NCBI RefSeq assembly: GCF_001905595.1
Contig: NZ_LIXI01000011.1
Coordinates: 366,351 to 430,350, forward strand
Origin: Streptomyces sp. CB00316
GTDB taxonomy: Bacteria; Actinomycetota; Actinomycetes; Streptomycetales; Streptomycetaceae
Direction: 5' to 3'
Length of the DNA: 64,000 bases
Both the position numbers and the translations under genes were made by a program. Below the pieces are notes generated by a model that was given only the letters and a program-made list of their open reading frames with translations, was not told the origin of the DNA and ran no database searches. Shown here in pieces: positions 41,924-49,772 of this stretch (the stretch's first letter is position 1; each line of letters starts with the position of its first letter).

Positions 41924-43618
41924 TCAGTCCTCCGGAAGTTCCACCGGCGCGATCTCGTCGAAGACGTCGCCGGGGCCGGGGTTGGTCGGGTCACTCGCCC
42001 CGCCGAACTGGTGCATGACGCCCCACACCGCGTTCAGCGCTGTCTGTACGGCGCCCTCGGCCCAGCCGGCCGTCCAGGAGATGTCGTCCCCGGCGAGGAA
42101 GATCCCGCGCTTGTCCTCGGGCAGCCGGTCCTGCATGAAGTGGGTGAACAGCCGCCGCTGGTAGCGGTAGTGGCCGGGCAGGTTCGCCTTGAACGCGCCC
42201 ATGAACCAGGGCTCGTTCTCCCAGGAGACGGTGACCGGGTTGCCGATGATGTGGCTGCGGATGTCGACGTTCGGGTAGATCTCCCCGAGCGACTTGAGCA
42301 TGACCTCCATGCGCTCCTGCGGGGAGAGCGGCAGCCACTTCAGGCTGTCGTCGCACCACGTGTAGGAGAGGCAGATGACGGCGGGCTTGTCCGGGCCGTC
42401 GTCCAGGAGGTACGTCCCCCGGGTCATCCGGTCGGTCAGCGTCATCGACATGGTGTCGCGGCCGGTGGTCTCGTCCTTGTCCAGCCAGAACGGCCGGTCC
42501 ACCGGCACGAACAGCTTGGACGACTCCATGTAGTGGGTGCGCTCCATCGCCGTCCAGTGGTCGATCGGGAAGAGCGCGTCATCGCAGTCGATCTTGGAGA
42601 GCAGCAGCCAGGACTGGCCGGTGAAGACGGCCGCCCGGAAGGTCCGGATGTCGCCGGTGGCGTCGGTGACCGTGATGCGGTTGCCCGCGGTACGGGTCAG
42701 CCGGGTCACCGCGCCGCGCGGCTCGCCGCCGTGCAGGGAGGCCAGCGAGGTGCCCAGCGGCCAGTGGACGATCTTCTGCGGCTCGCGGTCCCACAGGCGC
42801 AGCGGGAGCTGCTGGCTGCCGCCGACGATGCCGCGGTGGTGGTCGTCGGCCTCGGTGTAGACGACCCGCAGGATCTCCAGGATGGAGTTGGGGAAGTCGG
42901 TGTCCCAGCCGCCGGTGCCGAAGCCGACCTGGCCGAAGATCTCGCGGTGCCGGAAGGACTTGAATGCCTCGGACTCGCAGAGGAAGCCGTAGAAGGTCTG
43001 GTTGTCGAGCCGTGCGACGAGCTGCGACCAGATCTCGCGGATGCGCGGGACGTCGCGCTCGCGCAGCGCCCGGTTCATGTCGGAGAAGTCGGCGCCCTCC
43101 TCCAGGCAGGCGTTCCAGGCGTTCGCCACGTCACGGTAGACCTGGGGCAGGTCGTCGATGGTCTCGGCGTAGTGGGACTCGCCCTTGAGGTCGACGACGG
43201 TCGAGGGCGTGGCCGGGGAGAGCGGGTTGGGGAACGCCCGGGTCTCCAGACCGACCAGGTCGATGTAGTGCTGGAGCGCCGTGGAGGACGGCGGGAAGCG
43301 CATCGCGCCCATCTCGGCGGTGAGCGAGGGGTCGCAGCCGTCGAATCCGACGGTCCGCAGCCGGCCGCCGATCCGGTCCGCCTCGTAGACGACGGGCTTG
43401 AGGCCCATCTTCATCAGCTCGTACGCGGCGATGATGCCGGAGAGCCCGCCGCCGATGACGGCGACCTCCTGGCCGTGCCCGGTCGCCGGTATCTGGCCGA
43501 GGCCGGCCGGGTGGGCGAGGTAGTCGTCGTACGCGTACGGGAAGTCCGGCCCGAACATGGTGATCGGCGGGGCGGCCGCGTCGGTGTGCTGGACGGCGTT
43601 GGGCACCGTGGACGTCAT
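41924..43618 (-). CDS. davB: L-lysine 2-monooxygenase-like flavoenzyme
   Basis: 564 aa, ATG at 43618, the same length as Pseudomonas DavB (about 560). FAD-binding motif VAVIGGGLSGIIAAYELMKM at about 52. The protein follows DavB closely as I recall it: ITMFGPDFPYAYDDYLAHPA, GQVGFGTGGWDTDFPNSILE, SMTLTDRMTRGTYL and FLAGDDISWTAGWAEGAVQT. DavB oxidises and decarboxylates L-lysine to 5-aminovaleramide, the first step of the aminovalerate route. The adjacent davA-like amidase strongly supports this substrate, although other L-amino acid (for example tryptophan) monooxygenases share the fold. Confidence 0.82.
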   Translation of the reverse strand: MTSTVPNAVQHTDAAAPPITMFGPDFPYAYDDYLAHPAGLGQIPATGHGQEVAVIGGGLSGIIAAYELMKMGLKPVVYEADRIGGRLRTVGFDGCDPSLTAEMGAMRFPPSSTALQHYIDLVGLETRAFPNPLSPATPSTVVDLKGESHYAETIDDLPQVYRDVANAWNACLEEGADFSDMNRALRERDVPRIREIWSQLVARLDNQTFYGFLCESEAFKSFRHREIFGQVGFGTGGWDTDFPNSILEILRVVYTEADDHHRGIVGGSQQLPLRLWDREPQKIVHWPLGTSLASLHGGEPRGAVTRLTRTAGNRITVTDATGDIRTFRAAVFTGQSWLLLSKIDCDDALFPIDHWTAMERTHYMESSKLFVPVDRPFWLDKDETTGRDTMSMTLTDRMTRGTYLLDDGPDKPAVICLSYTWCDDSLKWLPLSPQERMEVMLKSLGEIYPNVDIRSHIIGNPVTVSWENEPWFMGAFKANLPGHYRYQRRLFTHFMQDRLPEDKRGIFLAGDDISWTAGWAEGAVQTALNAVWGVMHQFGGASDPTNPGPGDVFDEIAPVELPED

Positions 43619-43671
43619 GGGGTACGGACTCCTTGCGCGATGACGGGGAGAGGAAGTTCTTCGGGGCGGGC

Positions 43672-44469
43672 TCAGCCGAGGGAGCCGTACAGACCGGGGC
43701 GGCGGTCGTGCAGGTAGGGGTTGGCGGTGCGGGACGCGGCCAGGAACTCCGGATCCACCTCGCCGACGACGAGCTCCTCGCCGCGGCCGGCGCGGGTGCG
43801 CACGGTGCCGTCGGGGCCGGCCAGGCAGCTCAGCCCGACGAACTCGAACTCGCCTTCCGGGCCGGTGCGGTTCACGTACGCCACGTACATCTGGCTCTCG
43901 AAGGCCCGTACGGGGATGACGGACTCGGCGACGAACTGGAACGGGTGCATCTGCGCGGTGGGCACCAGCAGCAGGTCGGTGCCTGCGAGGGCGTGCGCCC
44001 GGACGTTCTCCGGGAACTCGACGTCGTAGCAGATCAGCAGGCCGATGCGGAGGCCGTCCAGGTCGGCCTGGACGACGGCTCGCTCGCCGGGGGTGAACCA
44101 CTCCTGTTCGAAGCAGCCGAAGAGGTGGGTCTTGCGGTAGTTCGCCAGCGGCGCCCCGTCGGGGCCGATGAGCTGGGAGGCGTTGAAGATCCGCTCGCCG
44201 TCGCGCTCCGGGTAGCCGTACAGGACGGCGAGGCCGTGGCGTACGGCGATCTCGGCGACGGCCTGGGCGCCGGGGCCGTCGACGGGCTCGGCCAGCTCGG
44301 GGACGGCGTCGCCGATGGCGTACCCGGTCAGGAACAGCTCGGGGGCGACCAGTAGCCGGGCGCCCGATGCGCCGGCACGCGCGGCTGCCTCGTCCAGGGT
44401 CTCCAGGTTCTCGGCGACGACACCGGGCCGTCCGGAACTCTGGAGCAGGGCGGTACGCAACGGCGGCAT
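43672..44469 (-). CDS. davA: 5-aminovaleramidase-like C-N hydrolase
   Basis: 265 aa, ATG at 44469; the size matches DavA (264). Nitrilase superfamily triad: Glu in LLVAPELFLTGYAIGDA, Lys in LANYRKTHLFGCFE and Cys in RIGLLICYDVEFPENVRAHA. The DavA-like segments GLAVLYGYPERDGERIFNAS and LLVPTAQMHPFQFVAESVIP are present. It should hydrolyse 5-aminovaleramide to 5-aminovalerate, directly after the DavB reaction. It lies 53 bp upstream of davB on the same strand. Confidence 0.82.
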   Translation of the reverse strand: MPPLRTALLQSSGRPGVVAENLETLDEAAARAGASGARLLVAPELFLTGYAIGDAVPELAEPVDGPGAQAVAEIAVRHGLAVLYGYPERDGERIFNASQLIGPDGAPLANYRKTHLFGCFEQEWFTPGERAVVQADLDGLRIGLLICYDVEFPENVRAHALAGTDLLLVPTAQMHPFQFVAESVIPVRAFESQMYVAYVNRTGPEGEFEFVGLSCLAGPDGTVRTRAGRGEELVVGEVDPEFLAASRTANPYLHDRRPGLYGSLG

Positions 44470-44653
44470 GGCTGACCTCGGACGGTGCGGGCGGGGTGGG
44501 GAGACGTATCGAAGGTACGTGGCCCGGATCGGCCCGGACAAGGCGCGAGTGTTGCGCACCGACCGTCGATTCGTTGCGCCGGAAGGACTCCTGGCGGCGA
44601 AATGTTGCGTCGGGCGTCACCGCAGGTCAGCGGGGTGATGTGCACCACCTGTT

Positions 44654-45112
44654 CTAGGCGGGCGGGGCCTCCGCCGAGTACCTGCGCAGCAGCGGTGAGA
44701 GCACCAGCACCGACTTCGTGCGTTCCACGTACGGCTCCCCCGCGATCCGCTCCAGCACCTGCTCGAAGTGGCGCATGTCGGCGGCGAAGACCTGGACGAC
44801 CGCGTCCGCGTCCCCGGTGACGGTGGAGGCGGCGGCGATCTCCGGATAGCGGGCGAGGCCCTGCTTGATCGCTTCCGGGGATGTGTTGCGGCTGCAGTAG
44901 ATCTCGATGAACCCCTCGGTCTCCCAGCCGAGCGCGGCCGGGTCGACGCGCACGGTGAAGCCGGTGATCGCGCCCTCGGCGCGGAGCCGGTCGACGCGGC
45001 GTTTCACGGCGGGGGCGGAGAGGCCGACGATCGCGCCGATGTCGGCGTAGGAGCGCCGGGCGTCTTCGGCGAGGGCGTGGACGATGCGTTCGTCGAGGTC
45101 GTTCAGGCGCAC
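44654..45112 (-). CDS. AsnC/Lrp-family regulator of the dav-like genes
   Basis: 152 aa from the GTG at 45112 (VRLNDLDERIVHALAEDARR), chosen because the family normally starts here; the longer frame is Pro-rich. HTH at about 1-60 (YADIGAIVGLSAPAVKRRVD) and RAM domain at about 65-145 (GWETEGFIEIYCSRNTSPEA, VTGDADAVVQVFAADMRHFE, YVERTKSVLVLSPLLRRYS). It lies between the aldehyde dehydrogenase and davA-like genes, all on the minus strand, and is the likely lysine- or product-sensing regulator of this locus. Confidence 0.9.
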   Translation of the reverse strand: MRLNDLDERIVHALAEDARRSYADIGAIVGLSAPAVKRRVDRLRAEGAITGFTVRVDPAALGWETEGFIEIYCSRNTSPEAIKQGLARYPEIAAASTVTGDADAVVQVFAADMRHFEQVLERIAGEPYVERTKSVLVLSPLLRRYSAEAPPA

Positions 45113-45237
45113 GTCGGGCGGTTCACTTCTCTGCGGTGGGTCTGGCCGGCGGGAGGCGGCGGGTGCCACCTCCCGCAGTAGACCATGAGCCGCCGTCGGG
45201 GGCGTGCTCGGCGCAGGGGCAGTGGGTGGCCCGTGGG

Positions 45238-46695
45238 TCAGAACGGGAACTGCGAGCGACCGTGCTGGACGGAGATCCACTTCTGGGTGGTGAAGGCCTC
45301 CACCATCGACTCACCGTTCAGCCGGCCGAGGCCCGAGCTCTTCTCGCCGCCGAAGGGGACGATCGGCTCGTCGTGGACGGTGCCGTCGTTGATGTGGATC
45401 ATGCCGGTGTGGATGCGCTGCCCGACCCGCACGCCGCGCTCGATGTTGCCGGTGTGCACGGCGCCGCTGAGACCGTACGGGGTGTCGTTGGCGATGCGGA
45501 CGGCCTCGTCCTCGCCGTCGAAGGGGACGAGCAGGGCGACCGGGCCGAAGATCTCCTGCTGGAGGACGGGCGAGTCGGCGGGGAGCCCGGTCAGCACGGA
45601 GGGGCTGACCAGGTTGCCGTCGGCGCGGCCGTGGAGCAGGGCGGTGGCGCCGGACTCGACCGTCTCGTCGACGAGCCGGGAGATGGACTCGGCCTGCGAG
45701 GAGTTGATCAGCGGGCCGATCTGGGTGGCCGGGTCGGCCGGGTCGCCGACGGTGAGGGAGGCGACCTTGGCGACGAACTTCTCGGTGAACTCCGCCTCGA
45801 TCGACCGGTCGATCAGGATCCGGTTGGCGGCCATGCAGACCTGGCCCTGGTGGACGTACCGGCTGAAGACCGCGGCGTCGACCGCGTAGTCCACATCGGC
45901 GTCGTCCAGCACGATCAGGGCGCTGTTGCCGCCGAGTTCGAGGACGGCACGCTTGAGGTTGGCGGCGCAGACGGTCGCGACGTGCCGGCCGACCTTGTCG
46001 GAGCCGGTGAAGGAGATGACCTGCGGCACGGGGTGCTCCAGCAGGGTGTCGCCGATCTCGGCGATGTCGGTGACGACGACGTTGAGCAGCCCGGCGGGCA
46101 GCCCGGCGTCCTCGAAGACCTTGGCCAGCAGGGTGCCGCCGCAGATCGGGGTGTTCTGGTGCGGCTTGAGGACGACCGCGTTGCCGAGGGCGAGGGCGGG
46201 GGCGACGGACTTGAGGGAGAGCAGGAAGGGGAAGTTGAAGGGGCTGATGACCCCGACGACCCCGACGGGCACCCGGTAGACGCGGTTCTCCTTGCCCTCG
46301 GTCGGCGAGGGGAGGATCTGGCCGGCCGGGCGCAGGACGAGCTGGGTCGCCTCGCGCAGGAACTCCTTGGCCAGGTGCAGCTCGAAGCCGGCCTTCAGGT
46401 GGGTGCCGCCGAGCTCGGCGACGATGGCCTCGGCGATCTCCGGTTCCCGCTCCTCGACGATCCGCAGCGCCTTCTCCAGGACCGTGCGCCGGGCGTACGG
46501 GTTGGTGTCGGCCCACGCCTGCTGGGCGCGCTCCGCGGCGCGGTAGGCCTGGTCGACCTCTTCGGCGGTGGCGACGGGGATCGAGGCGAGCTTCTCGCCG
46601 TCGAAGGGGTTGAAGTCGATGATGTCCCAGGACCCCTTCCCCGGCCTCCACTCGCCGTCGATGTACTGATGGGCCAGGTCAGTGAAGAAGGACAT
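45238..46695 (-). CDS. Aldehyde dehydrogenase (benzaldehyde/YfmT-like)
   Basis: 485 aa, ATG at 46695, AAGGGA upstream. NAD(P)-dependent ALDH: GVVGVISPFNFPFLLSLKSV with the catalytic Asn, SFTGSDKVGRHV, general base Glu in RAVLELGGNSALIVLDDADV and nucleophile Cys in HQGQVCMAANRILI. The closest group I recognise is the aromatic aldehyde (vanillin/benzaldehyde) dehydrogenase branch. In context it could oxidise glutarate semialdehyde or another aldehyde of lysine breakdown, but no aminovalerate transaminase (davT) is nearby, so this is uncertain. First gene of the minus-strand cluster, behind the 46751 palindrome. Confidence 0.88.
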   Translation of the reverse strand: MSFFTDLAHQYIDGEWRPGKGSWDIIDFNPFDGEKLASIPVATAEEVDQAYRAAERAQQAWADTNPYARRTVLEKALRIVEEREPEIAEAIVAELGGTHLKAGFELHLAKEFLREATQLVLRPAGQILPSPTEGKENRVYRVPVGVVGVISPFNFPFLLSLKSVAPALALGNAVVLKPHQNTPICGGTLLAKVFEDAGLPAGLLNVVVTDIAEIGDTLLEHPVPQVISFTGSDKVGRHVATVCAANLKRAVLELGGNSALIVLDDADVDYAVDAAVFSRYVHQGQVCMAANRILIDRSIEAEFTEKFVAKVASLTVGDPADPATQIGPLINSSQAESISRLVDETVESGATALLHGRADGNLVSPSVLTGLPADSPVLQQEIFGPVALLVPFDGEDEAVRIANDTPYGLSGAVHTGNIERGVRVGQRIHTGMIHINDGTVHDEPIVPFGGEKSSGLGRLNGESMVEAFTTQKWISVQHGRSQFPF

Positions 46696-46750
46696 GAGAT
46701 CCCTTACCGCAGAGAGGGAGGCAGCTGATTGGGCTTCATATTACTTATGT

Positions 46751-46765
46751 TTCAACAGAGTTGAA
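46751..46765. promoter_or_regulatory. Palindrome upstream of the aldehyde dehydrogenase
   Basis: TTCAAC-AGA-GTTGAA, two perfect 6-base arms, in an AT-rich promoter region 56 bp before the ALDH start. On the minus strand a -10-like TAATAT lies just downstream, so the palindrome covers the -35 area. A likely site for the AsnC-type regulator. Confidence 0.55.
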
Positions 46766-46858
46766 GTGGGATACCGACCGCCTCGAAAGGCCACGTACGG
46801 CACCGCCCCTCCCGGCGGGGATCACCGGAAGGGGCGGGGGTGTCGCGGATCTGCGGGA

Positions 46859-48325
46859 TCAACTCCAGCTGGCGTGCAGCGGCTTGCCCTCGGCGTATCC
46901 GGCGGCGCTCTGCACGCCGACGACCGCCTTATCGGCGAACTCCTCCAGGGAGGCCGCGCCCGCGTAGGTGCAGGAGGAGCGGACTCCCGCGATGATCGAG
47001 TCGATCAGGTCCTCGACGCCCGGGCGGGTCGGGTCGAGGAACATCCGCGAGGTGGAGATGCCCTCCTCGAAGAGCCCCTTGCGGGCCCGGTCGTACGCGG
47101 ACTCGTCGGAGGTACGGTTCTTCACGGCACGCGCCGATGCCATCCCGAAGGACTCCTTGTAGTACCGGCCGTCGGCGGACTGCTGGAGGTCGCCGGGCGA
47201 CTCGTACGTCCCCGCGAACCAGGAGCCGATCATCACGTTGGACGCGCCGGCGGCGAGCGCCATGGCCACGTCGCGCGGGTGGCGGACGCCGCCGTCCGCC
47301 CAGACGTGCTTGCCGTGCTTCTTCGCCTCGGCGGCGCACTCCAGGACGGCGGAGAACTGCGGCCGGCCGACGCCGGTCATCATCCGGGTGGTGCACATGG
47401 CGCCGGGGCCTACGCCGACCTTGATGATGTCGGCGCCCGCCTCGATCAGGTCGCGCACACCCTCGGCGGCGACGATGTTGCCCGCGACGATAGGGACCTG
47501 CGGGTCCAGCGCCCGTACGGCGCGGACCGCGCTGATCATGGACTCCTGGTGGCCGTGGGCGGTGTCCACGACGAGCGTGTCGACGCCCGCGTCCAGGAGC
47601 TGCTTGGCCTTGCCCGCCACATCGCCGTTGATGCCCACGGCGGCCGCGATGCGCAGCCGGCCCTGGGCGTCGGTGGCGGGGGTGTAGAGCGTGGCGCGCA
47701 GGGCGGCCTTCCGGGTGAGGATGCCGACGAGCCGGCCGTCCTCGTCCACGGCGGGGGCGAGCTTGCGGTTGGCGCCGTCGAGCTTGTTGAAAGCCTCGCG
47801 CGGGTCGATGCCCGCGGCCAGGACCACCAGGTCCTTGGACATGACCTCGGAGAGCTGGGTGAAGCGGTCGACGCCGGTCAGGTCGTGGTCGGTGACGACG
47901 CCGACGGGGCGCCGGTCCTCGTCCACGACGACGCCGGCGCCGTGCGCCCGCTTGGGCAGCAGGGACAGGGCGTCGGCGACGGTCTGGCCGGGGGCCAGCT
48001 CGATGGGGGTGTCCAGGACGAGGTGGCGCGTCTTGACCCAGGTGATGACGTCGGTGACGACCTCGATCGGGATGTCCTGGGGGATGACGACGAGTCCGCC
48101 CCGGCGGGCGATGGTCTCGGCCATCCGACGGCCCGCGATGGCGGTCATGTTGGCGACCACGAGCGGGATCGTCGTACCCGTGCCGTCGGGCGAGGAGAGG
48201 TCCACCGCCTGGCGGGATCCGACGGCGGAGCGGCCCGGAACCATGAAGACGTCGTCGTACGTGAGGTCGTACGGAACCACGGAGGAGTCTGTGTAGCGAC
48301 CGGTGCCCGGCTCAAGAAAGCGCAT
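46859..48325 (-). CDS. GuaB1-type protein (actinobacterial GMP reductase)
   Basis: 488 aa from the ATG at 48325 (MRFLEPGTGRYTDSSVVPYD); an ATG 9 bp upstream is also possible. TIM barrel of the IMPDH/GMPR family, with two CBS domains at about 95-200 (LVLDTPIELAPGQTVADALS, GAGVVVDEDRRPVGVVTDHD). Active-site loop IIKVGVGPGAMCTTRMMTG carries the catalytic Cys; SNVMIGSWFAGTYESPGD and SCTYAGAASLEEFADKAVVG follow. GuaB1 of mycobacteria was shown to be a GMP reductase, not IMP dehydrogenase; the same is likely here. It returns guanine nucleotides to IMP. Confidence 0.9.
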   Translation of the reverse strand: MRFLEPGTGRYTDSSVVPYDLTYDDVFMVPGRSAVGSRQAVDLSSPDGTGTTIPLVVANMTAIAGRRMAETIARRGGLVVIPQDIPIEVVTDVITWVKTRHLVLDTPIELAPGQTVADALSLLPKRAHGAGVVVDEDRRPVGVVTDHDLTGVDRFTQLSEVMSKDLVVLAAGIDPREAFNKLDGANRKLAPAVDEDGRLVGILTRKAALRATLYTPATDAQGRLRIAAAVGINGDVAGKAKQLLDAGVDTLVVDTAHGHQESMISAVRAVRALDPQVPIVAGNIVAAEGVRDLIEAGADIIKVGVGPGAMCTTRMMTGVGRPQFSAVLECAAEAKKHGKHVWADGGVRHPRDVAMALAAGASNVMIGSWFAGTYESPGDLQQSADGRYYKESFGMASARAVKNRTSDESAYDRARKGLFEEGISTSRMFLDPTRPGVEDLIDSIIAGVRSSCTYAGAASLEEFADKAVVGVQSAAGYAEGKPLHASWS

Positions 48326-48645
48326 AACACTCATTTTTTCATACGAAACGGTGCAGGTCGTTTCCACGAAGACACAGCAAAAGACCCCCGCGTTCGTCTG
48401 TTCCTCCAAAAGGCTCTTGGAGGCCTCCGGGGAGGCGGTCGGGGGGTCCCGGGCAAGTGGAACCTGCCTTACCCACGGACTCTACCCGAACGGGATTCGA
48501 TTCATTCGTGATCACCATCCCTGGACCCGGTGACAAGGGGTCAGGTAGCTTCAAAGCCGCAGGTCTCGGGGGTGTCCGAGGTGCCGCTCCGGCACATCGG
48601 ACGCCCCCGGCACACCGTTTGACCGGAGAGGATCCAGATCCGCCT
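48326..48645. promoter_or_regulatory. 320-bp divergent region, guaB1 / terpene synthase
   Basis: Contains an inverted repeat CCTCCAA-N7-TTGGAGG (48403-48423) upstream of guaB1, a possible plus-strand promoter TGGACC (48522-48527), 18 bases, TAGCTT (48546-48551), and the large leader hairpin at 48567-48609. No gene seen. Confidence 0.5.
48567..48609 (+). terminator. Leader hairpin before the terpene synthase, possible attenuator
   Basis: A 19-bp stem with one G-A mismatch and one wobble (48567-48585 with 48591-48609, CGGGGGTGTCCGAGGTGCC arm) and 5-base loop. It lies about 10 bases after the predicted transcription start and 36 bp before the GTG start, so it could terminate or delay transcription. 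Confidence 0.55.
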
Positions 48646-49704
48646 GTGGACAGCGAACTGCCGGACATCTACTGCCCGTTCCCTCAGCGGACCAACCCAC
48701 ACGTCGGACACACACGCGGTCACCTGGCCACCTGGATCAGACAGACGGGCCTGGTGCACCGCGAGTCCGCGATGAACCGCTTCGAGCAAGCCGATTTCGG
48801 CGCGTTCGTCGGGATGGTCTACCCGACGGCCGGGCCGGAACACCTCGACCTGGTGGCCGACTGGTTCGTCTGGCTCTTCCTCGTCGACGACCAGCTCGAC
48901 GACGGCCATCTCGGCCGCTCCCCCGAGCTGGTGCGCGCCGTGGTGGAGCGGATGCGCGCCGTCGTGGACGGCGCCGCTCCGAGCCCCCTGCCCGGCGAGG
49001 AGCTCCCGGCCGCCGTGATCGCCCTGATGGACCTGTGGGAACGTACGACGCCGAACGCGGCGCCCCACTGGCGGACCCGGTTCGCCTGGCATCTGATCAC
49101 CTACCTCACGACGGCCACCACCTGGGAGGCGGGCAACCGCGCCAACGACGTGGTGCCGTCCGAGGAGACGTACATCGCCAAGCGGCGGCACACCGGGGCG
49201 ATCCACGTCTGCATGGACCTCATAGAGATCGTCACCGGCATCGAGGCCCCGGAGTCGCTCCACAACGACCCCCGGTTCATCACCGCCCTGGAAGCCTCCT
49301 GCAACCATGTGTGCTGGGCCAACGACGTCTACTCCTTCGAGAAGGAGCAGGTGCTCGGCGAGATCCACAACCTCGTCCACCTGGTCCGCCACCACCGGGG
49401 CCTCGGCGAGCAGCAGGCGCTGGACCATGTCGCGGAGCGGCTGGCGCTGGAGACGGAGCGGTTCCTGACCGCCGAGGACGAGCTGCTGGAGATGTATCCG
49501 GAGCTGACCGGTCTGCTGGTGCCCTACCTCGACGGGATGCGCAGCTGGATGCGCGGGAACCTGGACTGGTCGCGCCAGACCCCGCGCTACAACCCGGCCG
49601 ACGTGGGCCAGTACGAGGAGCCCCAGGAGTATCTGGAGGAGACCGTGCTGGGCATAACGCCCGACCACGCGGCGGCCGCGGCGGAGGCTCCGCGCCCGAG
49701 CTGA
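48646..49704 (+). CDS. Class I terpene (sesquiterpene) synthase
   Basis: 352 aa from the GTG at 48646 (VDSELPDIYCPFPQRTNPHV), where similarity to bacterial terpene synthases should begin; GGAGAGG lies about 15 bases upstream. The Asp-rich motif LVDDQLDDG (DDxxD) is at about 80-86 and the Mg-binding NSE triad HVCWANDVYSFEKEQ at about 226-234. The Arg and Tyr residues near the C terminus (WSRQTPRYNPADV) fit the RY pair. Size and motifs fit cyclisation of farnesyl diphosphate; the product cannot be read from sequence. No P450 or other tailoring gene is next to it. Confidence 0.92.
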   Translation: MDSELPDIYCPFPQRTNPHVGHTRGHLATWIRQTGLVHRESAMNRFEQADFGAFVGMVYPTAGPEHLDLVADWFVWLFLVDDQLDDGHLGRSPELVRAVVERMRAVVDGAAPSPLPGEELPAAVIALMDLWERTTPNAAPHWRTRFAWHLITYLTTATTWEAGNRANDVVPSEETYIAKRRHTGAIHVCMDLIEIVTGIEAPESLHNDPRFITALEASCNHVCWANDVYSFEKEQVLGEIHNLVHLVRHHRGLGEQQALDHVAERLALETERFLTAEDELLEMYPELTGLLVPYLDGMRSWMRGNLDWSRQTPRYNPADVGQYEEPQEYLEETVLGITPDHAAAAAEAPRPS

Positions 49705-49710
49705 GGCGTT

Positions 49711-49756
49711 ACGGAAGGAGGCCGGGCACCCCTGAGGGTGCCCGGCCTCCTTCCGT
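49711..49756. terminator. Bidirectional terminator after the terpene synthase
   Basis: A perfect 21-bp stem (49711-49731 with 49736-49756) and 4-base loop between the convergent terpene synthase and SorC-type genes. Confidence 0.9.
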
Positions 49757-49772
49757 CAGCTTCCGCTCGGGG

